From NCBI RefSeq assembly GCF_029266855.1, contig NZ_JAQSWB010000006.1, forward strand, positions 124,001 to 188,000: a DNA stretch of 64,000 nucleotides. The letters run 5' to 3'. Shown here piece after piece: positions 8,179 through 17,949 of the stretch. The notes under the pieces were generated by a model that did not search any database, was not told the DNA's origin, and was given only the letters and a program-made list of their open reading frames with translations. Origin of the DNA: Fluviicola sp. GTDB lineage: Bacteria; Bacteroidota; Bacteroidia; Flavobacteriales_D; Crocinitomicaceae. Position 1 is the first letter of the stretch. Each line of letters starts with the position of its first letter. The position numbers and the translations under genes were made by a program.

Positions 8179-11085
8179 ATGAAAAATATACACCACTTTT
8201 TATCGAATGAGACCTATAACAAACGAAGCAGCTTACCTGGTTTTTTGCATGGTCTTTTATTCGTGTCACTGCTATTCTTTGCCGACAGAGCGCTAGCTCA
8301 GGGCGACAACTGTGACCAGGCCCTGGCCTTAACGAACGTTACCAATTTTTGTTCATCAGCAACTCAATATACAAGCACCAATTCAACAGCTAGTACATTC
8401 GGACCTGCAACCTGCTGGACAGCCACCGCTACTTCGGATGTTTGGTTTTCTTTTGTTGCAATCGGTACGAATGTATTGATCTCCGTTAACGGAGCGACCA
8501 TGCAGCAACCACGGATTGCAATTTATTCGGGAACCTGCGCCGGAGGGTTAACACAGCCTCCCGGAGGGTGTACAAACGGATCAGGTGGTTCTCCGAATAC
8601 CCAGCTTTTCAATTCAGGCCTTGTCCAGGGAACAACTTACTTTATCAGGATCAGTACTACCGCTGCACAAAGAGGATCTTTCCAGTTATGTATTAATAAC
8701 TACACTCCACCACCAACGGCATCTGCAGATTGCAACGGGGCAGGCAGACTGTGCAACAAAAATTCGATCAGTGTAACCAACCTGACGAACGGTGGGGTAA
8801 ATAACAATGAAAATGCAGGAACCTGCCTGTCCGGTTTCGGAATTTTTGAAACCAATTCGGTTTGGTACACTTGGACCTGTCAAACTGCAGGAACCCTGAC
8901 AATGGATATCATTCCTGCAAACCAAATGGACGATATTGATTTTATCGTTTTTCAGCTGAGTACTTCAGACCCATGCGGACCACGAACTGCTATCCGGTGC
9001 ACGGCAACTTCTTTTATCAATGGAAATGCAAGTACCGGAATGAATGCCAGTTCAACCGACCAGAATGAAGGAATCGGATGGACCGGGATTGAGGATGCTT
9101 ATGTTCAGCAACTTAACATGACTGTCGGGACCAGTTATGCGATTCTGATCAATAATACCAATGCGACGAATGGTTTTTCATTGAATTGGGGCGGAACAGG
9201 GACCTTTGTTGGTCCGGATGCAAATATTACCGGCGGACCTTTTACCGTTTGTGCCGGAAATCCCATATCATTAGACGGAAATACATCTACAGGTTATAAC
9301 TCACTTAGCTGGAATTTTTCAAACGGATCAGGCTCACCCGCAAATGCCACCGGGCCCGGACCACATGCAGTTACTTACTCCACCGCAGGAAGCTATGTGG
9401 CGATCCTGAACGCAACTTCTTCTACCGGATGCACTTCCGTAGAAACGGCGACGATTGTGGTCAGTTCGGGTGTCACACCAACTTTTGCAGCTGTCCCGGC
9501 TTTTTGTTCCGGTCAGCCAGCTCCGGCATTTCCGGCACAGACAAACGCACCACTCGTACCGGGAACCTGGTCGCCCAATGTTATCAGCAATACCGCCTCG
9601 GGGACCTATACTTTTACCCCGAATCCCGGGCAATGTTCAACCACTCCGGCAAGTATTTCCGTTACAGTCAATAATTCAATTACCCCGACATTTCCGGCTC
9701 ATCCGCAATATTGTTTGAATGCAATACCACAGGCTTTGCCGGGAACTTCAGACAATGGGGTTACCGGAACGTGGTCACCCGCAACCATTAATACACTAAC
9801 GGCTGGAACTGCCAATTACACCTTTACTCCTACGGGGAATCCGTGTGCAGCACCTGTTACAGTTGCAATTGTTGTAGAAGCTCCGGCTATTCCTTCATTC
9901 ATACAAATCCCGGCATTTTGTTCTGGTGAGATTGCACCTGTTTTACCTGCTTCATCTGCTAATGGAATTACCGGAACCTGGTCACCGGCACTCGTAGACA
10001 ATATGGCTTCCGGAACATATACTTTTTCACCGGATGCCGGACAGTGTGCCACAACTGCTGCTATGACGATTACTGTAAATACCCCGGTAGCACCGAATCT
10101 TACTCCTGCAGGTCCGTTTTGTGAAAATACGGCAACGGGAGCAAGCTTAACAGCTGACATTCCCGGGGGAAGCTGGTCAGGTGCCGGAATTACAGACCCG
10201 AACGGAATTTTTACTCCGGGTGCTGCAGGCGTGGGAACACATTCACTAACTTATACACACACCCAGGGATGTGGCGGAATAAACACGATGGATGTCGTGG
10301 TGAATGCAGTACCGAACTCTGCTTTTGCTGCTGATGTTTTAAGCGGCTGTACTCCGTTAAACGTTCAATTTACTTCCGATCCTTCCGTTGCGTCTTCTTC
10401 CTGGGATTTCGGTGATAATTCAACTGCAAACGGGATAGGAAGTGTTGCTCATTCATTCAATACACCCGGAACTTATTCGGTGACTCTAACGAACGCAGCG
10501 AACGGATGCTCATCAAGTACAACTCAGACAAATTATATTACGGTATATCCGAATCCGGAAGCAATTTTCAATGCAAGTCCGCAGGTACTTACTCAAACGG
10601 AAACAAATACACAATTCAATAACCATTCGGTAAACGGGAACTCTTACTTCTGGACATTTGGGGACGGAGACAACAGCAACCTGGAAAATCCGGCGCATCA
10701 CTATCCTGAAGTTCCTGGAAATTACACGGTTACTTTAATTGTTACCAGTTCAAATGGCTGCACAGACCAGGCATCATTGATTATCACTGTGAAAGACAAT
10801 AAACTGATCTATGTCCCGAATGCCTTTACACCGGATGGCGATGAGTTCAATAATGTTTTCGCCCCGATAGTGACAGCAGGTTACGATACGCAAAACTATT
10901 CATTTACTATCATTAATCGCTGGGGAGAAACGCTGTTTGAATCTCATGATGTGAACAAAGGTTGGGATGGAACTTACCAGGGCAAGCTGGTTCCGGCGGG
11001 CATTTATACCTGGACTATTCGCATCAAAAACCTGGATGATGACCGATATGAAGTCTTCAACGGTCATTTGAATATGATGAGGTAG
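8179..11085 (+). CDS. Large secreted PKD/repeat protein with T9SS type B (gliding-motility-associated) C-terminal domain
   Basis: 968 aa. Its signal peptide is preceded by an unusually long polar N-region (hydrophobic core about 24-37, ALAQ cleavage). Two cysteine-containing domains at about 45-180 and 185-340 contain WFSF and WYTW patterns like other Bacteroidetes adhesins. Residues about 434-635 hold three tandem copies of a roughly 67-residue module with FCSG, GTWSP and SGTYTFTP. PKD domains (WDFGDNS, WTFGDGDNS) follow. The last 95 residues begin YVPNAFTPDGDEFNNVF and contain NRWGETLFES, WDGTYQG and PAGIYTW, the type B CTD. Likely cell-surface or released; function unknown beyond adhesion-like architecture. 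Confidence 0.85.
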   Translation: MKNIHHFLSNETYNKRSSLPGFLHGLLFVSLLFFADRALAQGDNCDQALALTNVTNFCSSATQYTSTNSTASTFGPATCWTATATSDVWFSFVAIGTNVLISVNGATMQQPRIAIYSGTCAGGLTQPPGGCTNGSGGSPNTQLFNSGLVQGTTYFIRISTTAAQRGSFQLCINNYTPPPTASADCNGAGRLCNKNSISVTNLTNGGVNNNENAGTCLSGFGIFETNSVWYTWTCQTAGTLTMDIIPANQMDDIDFIVFQLSTSDPCGPRTAIRCTATSFINGNASTGMNASSTDQNEGIGWTGIEDAYVQQLNMTVGTSYAILINNTNATNGFSLNWGGTGTFVGPDANITGGPFTVCAGNPISLDGNTSTGYNSLSWNFSNGSGSPANATGPGPHAVTYSTAGSYVAILNATSSTGCTSVETATIVVSSGVTPTFAAVPAFCSGQPAPAFPAQTNAPLVPGTWSPNVISNTASGTYTFTPNPGQCSTTPASISVTVNNSITPTFPAHPQYCLNAIPQALPGTSDNGVTGTWSPATINTLTAGTANYTFTPTGNPCAAPVTVAIVVEAPAIPSFIQIPAFCSGEIAPVLPASSANGITGTWSPALVDNMASGTYTFSPDAGQCATTAAMTITVNTPVAPNLTPAGPFCENTATGASLTADIPGGSWSGAGITDPNGIFTPGAAGVGTHSLTYTHTQGCGGINTMDVVVNAVPNSAFAADVLSGCTPLNVQFTSDPSVASSSWDFGDNSTANGIGSVAHSFNTPGTYSVTLTNAANGCSSSTTQTNYITVYPNPEAIFNASPQVLTQTETNTQFNNHSVNGNSYFWTFGDGDNSNLENPAHHYPEVPGNYTVTLIVTSSNGCTDQASLIITVKDNKLIYVPNAFTPDGDEFNNVFAPIVTAGYDTQNYSFTIINRWGETLFESHDVNKGWDGTYQGKLVPAGIYTWTIRIKNLDDDRYEVFNGHLNMMR

Positions 11086-11088
11086 GAA

Positions 11089-12594
11089 TCAATCATTTTT
11101 CTTCAACTTTTCATAATCGATCTTCGAAAAATGCCGCGGATCTTTCGGTAGTTCACCAAGTACAATTCTATCCACGAAAGGAAATTTCTCTTTCAAAAAG
11201 TCAGTTGATATTTTTGGAGTCTTCAATTCTACAAACAAAACAATTTCCCGGTTTATTTTTAAGATGGTTCCGCTAAGGACTGCTTGCTCTTGTTTAAGCC
11301 GAAATTCCAGGAGAAAGGGTGAATAGATCCGACCTTCAGCTTCGAATAAATAGGCTGAACGACCTGTCAGATAAAGCAACCCGTCTTCTCCGATAAATCC
11401 ACTGTCACCTGTTCTGTGCCAGCATTTTCCATCCACTTTTATTTTGTTTCTAAGGACGGCTTCCTCATTATCAAGATAGGTATCCAAGACATGCGGACCC
11501 GCAACACAAATTTCTCCTGTTTCTCCTGCTTTCAGCTGCATCTGCTCAAGCTCCATGGAAGAATTGACTAAGATCATTTTGTCGGTAATGGGTAAAATCA
11601 AGATTTCGGTTGTGCGGTGAACCTGACCTACACACAGTCCTTTTTTTACTTCAGGATCTTCATTCTTCAGTTGATCTGATGTGATTGCACTGATTGGCTC
11701 AGCCTCTGTTGAACCATAAACAACAGACACTTTCGCATCCTGAAAACCCTTGTTCAAAGTTACAGCCTCATCCGGAAACACCGGAGCCCCACCGGTGAAG
11801 ACTTTCTTCAGGTCAGTTAATTGAATCTTGTTTTGAGAACAATACTCCGCTACCCTGATGGCAAAATATGGAGATGAAACCAAGCGGTTAACTTTTTCAT
11901 CCCGAAGCAATTTAACGATGACTTCCGGGTTCATTTTTCGGGCTTTTTTCGACTTAAAAGGCGCTATGACCGAAGTGCATCCAGTTCCCAGATTGAGGAG
12001 GAGAACGATGGGTAAAACAGGCATATCCACTTCCCCCTTCTGTGGCTCGATCTTCTCAATAAGTGCATTAAATTGACTTTTCAAATGCGCATGCGTTCGT
12101 ATTGCCGCTTTTGGAACTCCCGTACTTCCGGTGGTAAAAGTAATTAACGCAACATCATCAGCAGTTGTTTGAGTTTTCGAATAGGGGAAACTGGCTTTAT
12201 AAGTCAAACCAGATTTTAATGGAGTTTTTCTCAGTTCCTTGGATAAAATCGACAGGCACTTTACTTTCCATCCACCGATCCATGCTTTGCAAGCGGCTAA
12301 GCGGCAACAAACATCCAAGCGTTCCCTGCTAATCCATTCGTCGAGAAAAACTACTGTCGCTCCAATATCAAAGAGAGCCAGTACGATGCGGTACAGATCA
12401 ATGCTCATCGGAACAAAGACCAAAACCCTATCACCTTTTTCTATTCCTTTGGATTGAAAATAAGCAGCAGTTTCTTTTACTTCGGCTGATAGGTCACCAT
12501 AAGAAATACGCTTATTTCCGCTTACAATTGCGCACCTTCCGGGTGAATTATCAGCATGCTGAAAGAATAGATCGGTGACGTTTATCCTGCTCAT
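11089..12594 (-). CDS. AMP-dependent acyl ligase (acyl-CoA synthetase / fatty-acyl-AMP ligase type)
   Basis: About 501 aa from MSRINV. It carries the ANL-superfamily core motif ITFTTGSTGVPKAAIRTH, VYGSTEAEPIS (A5) and HRTGDSGFIGEDGLLYLTGR (A7/A8). The very C-terminal region has KIDYEKLK at the place of the catalytic A10 lysine. The overall look is closest to acyl-CoA ligases acting on long or branched acids such as OleC-type enzymes. A longer TTG-started frame exists to 12675 but would run back into the upstream gene; the ATG at 12594 sits one base from that gene's stop. It is the last gene of the nine-gene lipid-type operon and plausibly activates an acyl group for the preceding GNAT-like protein. 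Confidence 0.8.
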   Translation of the reverse strand: MSRINVTDLFFQHADNSPGRCAIVSGNKRISYGDLSAEVKETAAYFQSKGIEKGDRVLVFVPMSIDLYRIVLALFDIGATVVFLDEWISRERLDVCCRLAACKAWIGGWKVKCLSILSKELRKTPLKSGLTYKASFPYSKTQTTADDVALITFTTGSTGVPKAAIRTHAHLKSQFNALIEKIEPQKGEVDMPVLPIVLLLNLGTGCTSVIAPFKSKKARKMNPEVIVKLLRDEKVNRLVSSPYFAIRVAEYCSQNKIQLTDLKKVFTGGAPVFPDEAVTLNKGFQDAKVSVVYGSTEAEPISAITSDQLKNEDPEVKKGLCVGQVHRTTEILILPITDKMILVNSSMELEQMQLKAGETGEICVAGPHVLDTYLDNEEAVLRNKIKVDGKCWHRTGDSGFIGEDGLLYLTGRSAYLFEAEGRIYSPFLLEFRLKQEQAVLSGTILKINREIVLFVELKTPKISTDFLKEKFPFVDRIVLGELPKDPRHFSKIDYEKLKKND

Positions 12595-12595
12595 T

Positions 12596-13603
12596 TCAAA
12601 TTGATTTTGCGTAAAGTACGTATTTCCGGTAGGGTTGTGAATTGAAGTTCTGAGAAATCCCGGCAGAAGTAGCATCGTAAATCATAAAAGCGTGAATAGC
12701 ATCTTCCATTCCGTCTTCAACAGCCCGTTTCATCACTTCCAAAGCAATTACATGTCCAACACCGGCATATTCATTTCCATATTTCCGGGCAACCGTTTTA
12801 TAAACCAATTGCTTTTTTGTTTTCTCAAGGAAATTTTGAAATGCGAATACAAAAGCAATTAATTCACCCTCTTTTTCCGCCAAAAGCACGTATCTAGTTC
12901 CTAATTGACGAATAATCCCGGCATATTTTCTGTAAAAAGTCTCCCATGAAATACTCGTATACAAAGTGTTTCGTTCAAAGGCTGCTTTCACCAAGGGGAA
13001 CAATTTTTCCAGTTCCTCATAGATTCTCGAAGCATCGAATTCCCGAAGGGTGATTCCATTTAAGTGTGTTTCCCGGATTTTATGGGCTACTTTTTCGTTG
13101 TTAACAGTAATTCCCCGCTCGATCCTGCTTTGATAATTCAGGATCACTTCAAATCCTACTTTCCGGAACAAGTCGTTGTAATAAAGCGGATGAATGGCTT
13201 CAGATAAAAAAAACGGATTGTTGTGATGTACACTGAAGCGGTAATTGTCCCAGGTAGAACCGTTCATTGGTCCCAGGATGTATCTGAATCCGTTTTCTTT
13301 TGCCCAATGATCAACTTCATGCTGCATGAAGAGTGCAACTTCTGTTTTATTGACACATTCGAAGTTTCCAATACAACACGCTTTTTCATCTTTCCAAAAT
13401 AATTCGGGATTGTGGTATAAGGCCAATCGACCAACTGGAATGTCATTTTCTGTAACAACAATACATTCAACCAGGAATTCAAGATTTAAATCATCACTTT
13501 GGTCTTGTCCAGCTGAATTTTCAATATAAACCTGTTTTTTTACTTCTGAAAAAAGATGGAAATTATTCCGGTCCGGAAATGTCTTATGAAGTTTTAAGCT
13601 CAT
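12596..13603 (-). CDS. GNAT-like (double-domain) acyltransferase candidate
   Basis: 335 aa, no signal peptide. The first half has CIVVTENDIPVGRLALYHNP and IGNFECVN strands and GPMNGSTWDNYRF. The second half repeats a similar fold with RYVLLAEKEGELIAFVFAF and a helix after GVGHVIALEVMKRA. This is the pattern of two GNAT folds in tandem, as in FemX-like or peptidogalycan-type proteins; the CoA-binding loop is not canonical. It overlaps the upstream kinase-like gene by 4 bases and ends one base before the acyl ligase start. That makes amide or ester transfer of the acyl group activated by the ligase a reasonable but unproven role. Confidence 0.6.
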   Translation of the reverse strand: MSLKLHKTFPDRNNFHLFSEVKKQVYIENSAGQDQSDDLNLEFLVECIVVTENDIPVGRLALYHNPELFWKDEKACCIGNFECVNKTEVALFMQHEVDHWAKENGFRYILGPMNGSTWDNYRFSVHHNNPFFLSEAIHPLYYNDLFRKVGFEVILNYQSRIERGITVNNEKVAHKIRETHLNGITLREFDASRIYEELEKLFPLVKAAFERNTLYTSISWETFYRKYAGIIRQLGTRYVLLAEKEGELIAFVFAFQNFLEKTKKQLVYKTVARKYGNEYAGVGHVIALEVMKRAVEDGMEDAIHAFMIYDATSAGISQNFNSQPYRKYVLYAKSI

Positions 13604-14271
13604 AAGGAAGCAAATAAACTGAGTAATAATACCACTGATAACGGAATGGTGAGGTTATCGGACCCTTTTCCGCTGACTGCCTCTACCAACGTGGCGCCGG
13701 TTGCGACTAACACTAACTGATATGCTGTCATAAAAGAAAGCTCTTTGTTGAACAGATAAGAAAGTCCGAGTAGTACAACAAAAGCACTTAGAAGGAAAGC
13801 GGTACAACCCATTAAGGTTTTGCTGTATTTTCCGACAGTGAATTCACCCTTAGGCCAACGTTTTCCGAACAAGGCAGCCAATGGATCTGAAATAGCCAGC
13901 ACCAAAACGGGGGCATAAAAGAACATCAAATCGTATTGATGATACTCGTACAGAAGAAAACACGAGTATACAGCAAGGGGATAGAGAATACTTCCATGTG
14001 ATTCCCTATCAATGGCATTGATTGAGGGAAGAAAGCGGTACTTCAAACTGAACAATAAAATCACAGCGAAAGAAGCGCAAAGAACCAATACCGACCAGGA
14101 ACTTGTCAGATAGGCGGGAAACAACAATGTTAATGCTCCTGTTCCAAAATGAACCAATTTCCTTGTGTGTTCGACTTTTGTCGAAGTTATTCGATGAATG
14201 AGCTCACTTATTCCGAATAAGCCCAGAAAACAAAATGAAAGCCAGATTAATGGCACTATATCGTCATTCAT
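13600..14271 (-). CDS. Dolichol/phytol-kinase-like CTP-dependent lipid kinase (integral membrane)
   Basis: 223 aa, about seven membrane segments. It begins with the family signature EHTRKLVHFGTGALTLLFP at about residues 34-52, then has LAISDPLAALFGKRWPKG and GKYSKTLMGCTAF in the middle and VEAVSGKGSDNLTIPL near the end. These are the conserved blocks of the VTE5 phytol kinase / DGK1 / Sec59 dolichol kinase family, relatives of CdsA that use CTP to phosphorylate a lipid alcohol. The gene overlaps both neighbours by 4 bases. In this context it would phosphorylate a prenyl alcohol or a diradylglycerol feeding the CdsA-like enzyme of the same operon. Confidence 0.75.
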   Translation of the reverse strand: MNDDIVPLIWLSFCFLGLFGISELIHRITSTKVEHTRKLVHFGTGALTLLFPAYLTSSWSVLVLCASFAVILLFSLKYRFLPSINAIDRESHGSILYPLAVYSCFLLYEYHQYDLMFFYAPVLVLAISDPLAALFGKRWPKGEFTVGKYSKTLMGCTAFLLSAFVVLLGLSYLFNKELSFMTAYQLVLVATGATLVEAVSGKGSDNLTIPLSVVLLLSLFASL

Positions 14272-15356
14272 AGTTTTGTGTCTAAATGGAATTGCTGATA
14301 GAAAAAACCTTTATCAATTGCTGATAGTTCTTTCGATAATTTTTCTTCGTTTTTTACCTCTTTAGGAAATTGTTGAGCAACAGAACGTGTCACCATCAAA
14401 TTCCAATAGGCCAGTTTTCCACCTGAATTTAATCCGGTTATCAACCCTTTTGTGGTATTTTCAAAAAGTTCAGGTGTCATGTATTCAAAAATGTTTGATA
14501 AGTTCATGTAATCAAACTTTCCATATTGTACAATTGCATTTTCTACATAACCATGAAAAACGTGGAGCTTATCTAAATTCTGCTTGATAAGCATGTAGTT
14601 TTCCGGTTCTAAGTAATGCGGCAACAAAGCTCTGAAATCGCCCGTCAGGTTGTAATTGAGGATGAAATTGTGCTGAGCACCTTTGCTTTTCAGGTGGGCT
14701 GCCGCTTTATTGTAAATCGTTCTTCCTACATGAACATCTACCTGTTTCAAAAACTCCGGATCCCGTCCATATTTTCCCATAATTGTTTTACTGAAGAACA
14801 ATTTGAATAAGAAACGCCAACGCCAGTTATTCCAGGTTTTATTGTAAAATTCCTCCTGCTGCTCTTCCGTTTTTTCGGAAAGCAAATCCGCAATATGTTT
14901 TTTGGTATGAATCCAGGGAAGGATTTTATTTGCAAAAAGCTGGAAATAACGCTCAAACTTGCCTTCATGGATTATTCCGTTCGACAACTGATCTTTGTGC
15001 TGATCCCAGTACTTTTTCGTTCTTTCCGGTAAGTGCTGACAGATTTTATGGTAGATCCTGATCCTTGAATCACACTTGCTGAATCCAAGAAACTGTAGCA
15101 ATTCTTCGTATTCCAAGTGTCGAATGGCTTCCCGTTTCAATTCTACCAAATAAAGCTGAATTTGATTCACATCAACAGCAACTACTAATTCCGGGTTTGA
15201 AATCAGTAGTGAAAAACTATTATCACCTGCCGAAGCAATTGACAGAAAACGCTTGTCTTCATCAGGATTTAAACCTTTCAAGAGCACATCAGCATCTTCC
15301 CAACAATTGGCATAGCGGATCAAAGCAAAGGAAACTTTATCTGTTAGTTTATTCAT
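14268..15356 (-). CDS. BtaA-like (DUF3419) S-adenosylmethionine:lipid 3-amino-3-carboxypropyltransferase candidate
   Basis: 362 aa from the ATG that overlaps the upstream stop by 8 bases; an upstream TTG is less likely. It has IRYANCWEDADVLLKGL near residue 13, where the CWED block is diagnostic for DUF3419. SIASAGDNSFSLL and VVAVDVNQIQLYLVELK follow, the SAM-binding glycine loop and acidic beta-2 end. Later FDYMNLSNIFEYM matches the family's YxNLSDIFEYM-like region. BtaA moves the aminocarboxypropyl group of SAM to diacylglycerol to give diacylglyceryl-homoserine. No BtaB-type trimethylating partner is adjacent, so the product might stay a homoserine lipid or be modified by the GNAT-like protein. 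Substrate identity is inferred. Confidence 0.75.
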   Translation of the reverse strand: MNKLTDKVSFALIRYANCWEDADVLLKGLNPDEDKRFLSIASAGDNSFSLLISNPELVVAVDVNQIQLYLVELKREAIRHLEYEELLQFLGFSKCDSRIRIYHKICQHLPERTKKYWDQHKDQLSNGIIHEGKFERYFQLFANKILPWIHTKKHIADLLSEKTEEQQEEFYNKTWNNWRWRFLFKLFFSKTIMGKYGRDPEFLKQVDVHVGRTIYNKAAAHLKSKGAQHNFILNYNLTGDFRALLPHYLEPENYMLIKQNLDKLHVFHGYVENAIVQYGKFDYMNLSNIFEYMTPELFENTTKGLITGLNSGGKLAYWNLMVTRSVAQQFPKEVKNEEKLSKELSAIDKGFFYQQFHLDTKL

Positions 15357-17949
15357 TTTCCGGGGTTCCTTTTTTTTCAATTATTTTTATTGTTCCCGTG
15401 CTTCCGTCCATTTCCACAAGATCTCCTGTTTTTAATGTCCGCAGCAAACCAGTTACTCCCACAATGCATGGTATTCCCATTTCCCGTGATACAATTGCTG
15501 AATGACTTAGTAAACTTCCGCGTTCCACAATAATTGCAGATGCACTTGGGAACAAGGTTACCCAACCCGGATCAGTACTGGAAGTTACCAAAATGGCACC
15601 GTGCAAAGAGGCAATATCTTTTGGGTTTTTGACCACCTGCACGCGCGCTGTTACTCGACCCGGACAACACCCTGTTCCCTTCAGATCACCTTCCAATTGC
15701 TCTACCTTATCCGTGCTAAAAAAATCATTTGCATGGTAAACGAGTCCATAACTGGCAAAGCGCTCTGCCGGTGTTTCCGTTCCTTCATAGACCTCAAATT
15801 CTGATTTTCTTAGTTCTACTAATTTCTTCAGATCCTGAGTTACTGATCTGCCTTGGATAAACTGTGTGATTTCTTCTTTTGTGAGGTAGAAAATATCCCG
15901 ATCCTTATTCAAAATCCCTTCTGCATAAAATCGAATTCCCATTGCAGAAAACAATTCGCGTACAATCCCGAAGGCTCGTGTGCGCTCGTAACGCAAGTTT
16001 TCACGTGATGAAACCAATTCACGCGTTTTTCTTAAAGCTTTATTGAACTTGTATTTTTTGTAGAATTTACCACGAAGTATGGAATTCACTTCTGCTTCCG
16101 CTTTTGAGCGAATTTCTGCTTCCTTATTTCCTGAGCGCTTGCTTAAAGTTATTTCATTCTGAACATAGCTTTTCAGGATGTCTAAAAATAAGGTCGGGTC
16201 TTGCGTATAAGATATCGTTTCCAGTTTTAATTCACCGACACATCTTTCTCCGAAATCGGTAATATAGCGTTGTATTTCATTATAAATTCTTCCGGACTCA
16301 TCTTCGGAACCGGCATTTTTTAATTTGTTCCAAAGCTGCTTTGAGGGTAAATTCAGGAACATTTCTTTCATCTCCGGCAATTGAGAAATTTCCGTTGAAA
16401 GTGCAATGGTTCGATGAATGGGTTGTGTAGAAATGATATCTGCGCTTCCACAAAGTAAATCGTTGTGAATATTCGGGTTGACACTTTTCAACTTCTTCTC
16501 GCACATGCTTTGCAAACGACCGAACCAGATCATGGCAAAGAAATCGTTCAGTAAAGGTGCTTTCCATTCGTTCAATAAAGTGTGCTCGAAATCCAGGTAC
16601 AATTGCAACAATTCGTTTGCACTCTTTTCAGTGAAATCAATGGCTTTGTATTTCGCGATCGTAGCGTTTAAGAGGTTTTCAAAGTCTTTTCTTTTTCTTG
16701 AGAGCGAATAATAACGTGAAGTCATTTTGAAACCCATTTTTACAATCCGCCACCAGGCCTGACCTTTGGAAATGAGGTAAGATTCCGGAATGTCGAAACG
16801 CTCTTTCACTCCCATCATTTTTTCCATGAAACGCGCATTGATACTGTATCCGGGCAACATCGCCAACATCAGGTACCACGTTTTCAGGTTGTAATAGACG
16901 CGACCATTGATCAGTCCAAGTGTATTTTCGAAAACGCTGGTATTCCGTTCGATCACTTTCTTGTCAACACCCAAATATTCGCAAAACAAACGGTAAGCAC
17001 CTTCATAGGATTTACTGATGAAGGAAAAGGTGAGGGGTGTTGTTACTCCCGGATAGGATTCGATGATATTGCTGTTGTCCCAAAGGACATAGGTATCATT
17101 CTTGTCAGGAATTTTGGAAAGCGAAGTAATGGGTCTTGATTGCAGCAAGTACAGTTTTCGATCGGCAAACGCAAATTCAATGTCTTGCGGTTTTCCAAAA
17201 TGTCTTCCAAGTTGTTTAACCAGTTTTTGAACTTGCTTTATTTGTTCTTTGTAAAGTACTTTAGCCTTTTTCTTTTTTTCCGGAAGTTCTTCTTTCACTA
17301 TACCTGATTTTCCGGTTTTGTTGTAATGAAAGCTATGTGTCTTTATAGCGATGTCTGTTTCAATTCCATTTTCGGTTACCAAGTAATTATCGGCATCCAG
17401 TTCTCCGGAAACTAATCCTTCACCCAGTCCGAAAACTGCGCTGATCAGTTGCTGTTTGCGATTTCCCGTAACAGGATTGATTCCAAACGCGACACCCGAA
17501 CTTTCGGAAGATATCATGACCTGGATAATAATTCCCAAGCCATTAGATTGTTTGAGTCCATTTTTTTCGCGGTACAATTGCACACGCTCAGCAAACGAAG
17601 ACTTCCAAACTTCCTGGATCTGTTCTGCTAAATTTTCTTTGCGGACAAACAGCTTTGTTTCAAACAATCCGGCAAAGGAAAAATCTCCGCCATCTTCGTC
17701 CAAAGCTGATGAACGCACAGCCAGAAAATCGGCATCTGAAAAATGAGTTTGAATTTCATCGAGCAAATCGGCTGGCAAAGTCAGTTTGCCTGTGTCATCT
17801 GAAAAATCTTTCAATAATTGTTGAGAAAGTACCACCCAATGCGGAACATTCAGTCCTAAATTGGACAATTCGCTCAGATTTTTTGCTTTTCCACCAATGG
17901 AAGGATCCGGATGTTGCCGTAGCATTTCTGCGTTTAATATTCTTTTCAT
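15349..17949 (-). CDS. PEP-synthase/rifampicin-phosphotransferase-like dikinase
   Basis: 866 aa, the length of the rifampicin phosphotransferase (RPH) group rather than PEP synthase. N-terminal PPDK ATP-grasp domain: GGKAKNLSEL (19-28), FLAVRSSALDEDG, GINPVTG, FGLGEGLVSGELDAD and the LLQSRPIT end. A long, poorly conserved central domain (about 300-760) is where RPH binds the acceptor. The C-terminal swivelling domain has DPGWVTLFPSASAIIVERG and SLLSHSAIVSREMGIPCIVG with the phospho-carrier His816. Such enzymes move the beta-phosphate of ATP to an acceptor with release of Pi. Here, inside a lipid-type operon and overlapping UbiA by 4 bases, a lipid or prenyl-alcohol acceptor is more likely than pyruvate or an antibiotic, by inference. 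Confidence 0.75.
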   Translation of the reverse strand: MKRILNAEMLRQHPDPSIGGKAKNLSELSNLGLNVPHWVVLSQQLLKDFSDDTGKLTLPADLLDEIQTHFSDADFLAVRSSALDEDGGDFSFAGLFETKLFVRKENLAEQIQEVWKSSFAERVQLYREKNGLKQSNGLGIIIQVMISSESSGVAFGINPVTGNRKQQLISAVFGLGEGLVSGELDADNYLVTENGIETDIAIKTHSFHYNKTGKSGIVKEELPEKKKKAKVLYKEQIKQVQKLVKQLGRHFGKPQDIEFAFADRKLYLLQSRPITSLSKIPDKNDTYVLWDNSNIIESYPGVTTPLTFSFISKSYEGAYRLFCEYLGVDKKVIERNTSVFENTLGLINGRVYYNLKTWYLMLAMLPGYSINARFMEKMMGVKERFDIPESYLISKGQAWWRIVKMGFKMTSRYYSLSRKRKDFENLLNATIAKYKAIDFTEKSANELLQLYLDFEHTLLNEWKAPLLNDFFAMIWFGRLQSMCEKKLKSVNPNIHNDLLCGSADIISTQPIHRTIALSTEISQLPEMKEMFLNLPSKQLWNKLKNAGSEDESGRIYNEIQRYITDFGERCVGELKLETISYTQDPTLFLDILKSYVQNEITLSKRSGNKEAEIRSKAEAEVNSILRGKFYKKYKFNKALRKTRELVSSRENLRYERTRAFGIVRELFSAMGIRFYAEGILNKDRDIFYLTKEEITQFIQGRSVTQDLKKLVELRKSEFEVYEGTETPAERFASYGLVYHANDFFSTDKVEQLEGDLKGTGCCPGRVTARVQVVKNPKDIASLHGAILVTSSTDPGWVTLFPSASAIIVERGSLLSHSAIVSREMGIPCIVGVTGLLRTLKTGDLVEMDGSTGTIKIIEKKGTPENE

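Noticed and set aside
9334-9718. Cys/Arg-rich frames in both directions over the 968-aa gene
   Set aside because: They are shadows of the repeat modules of the real plus-strand gene.
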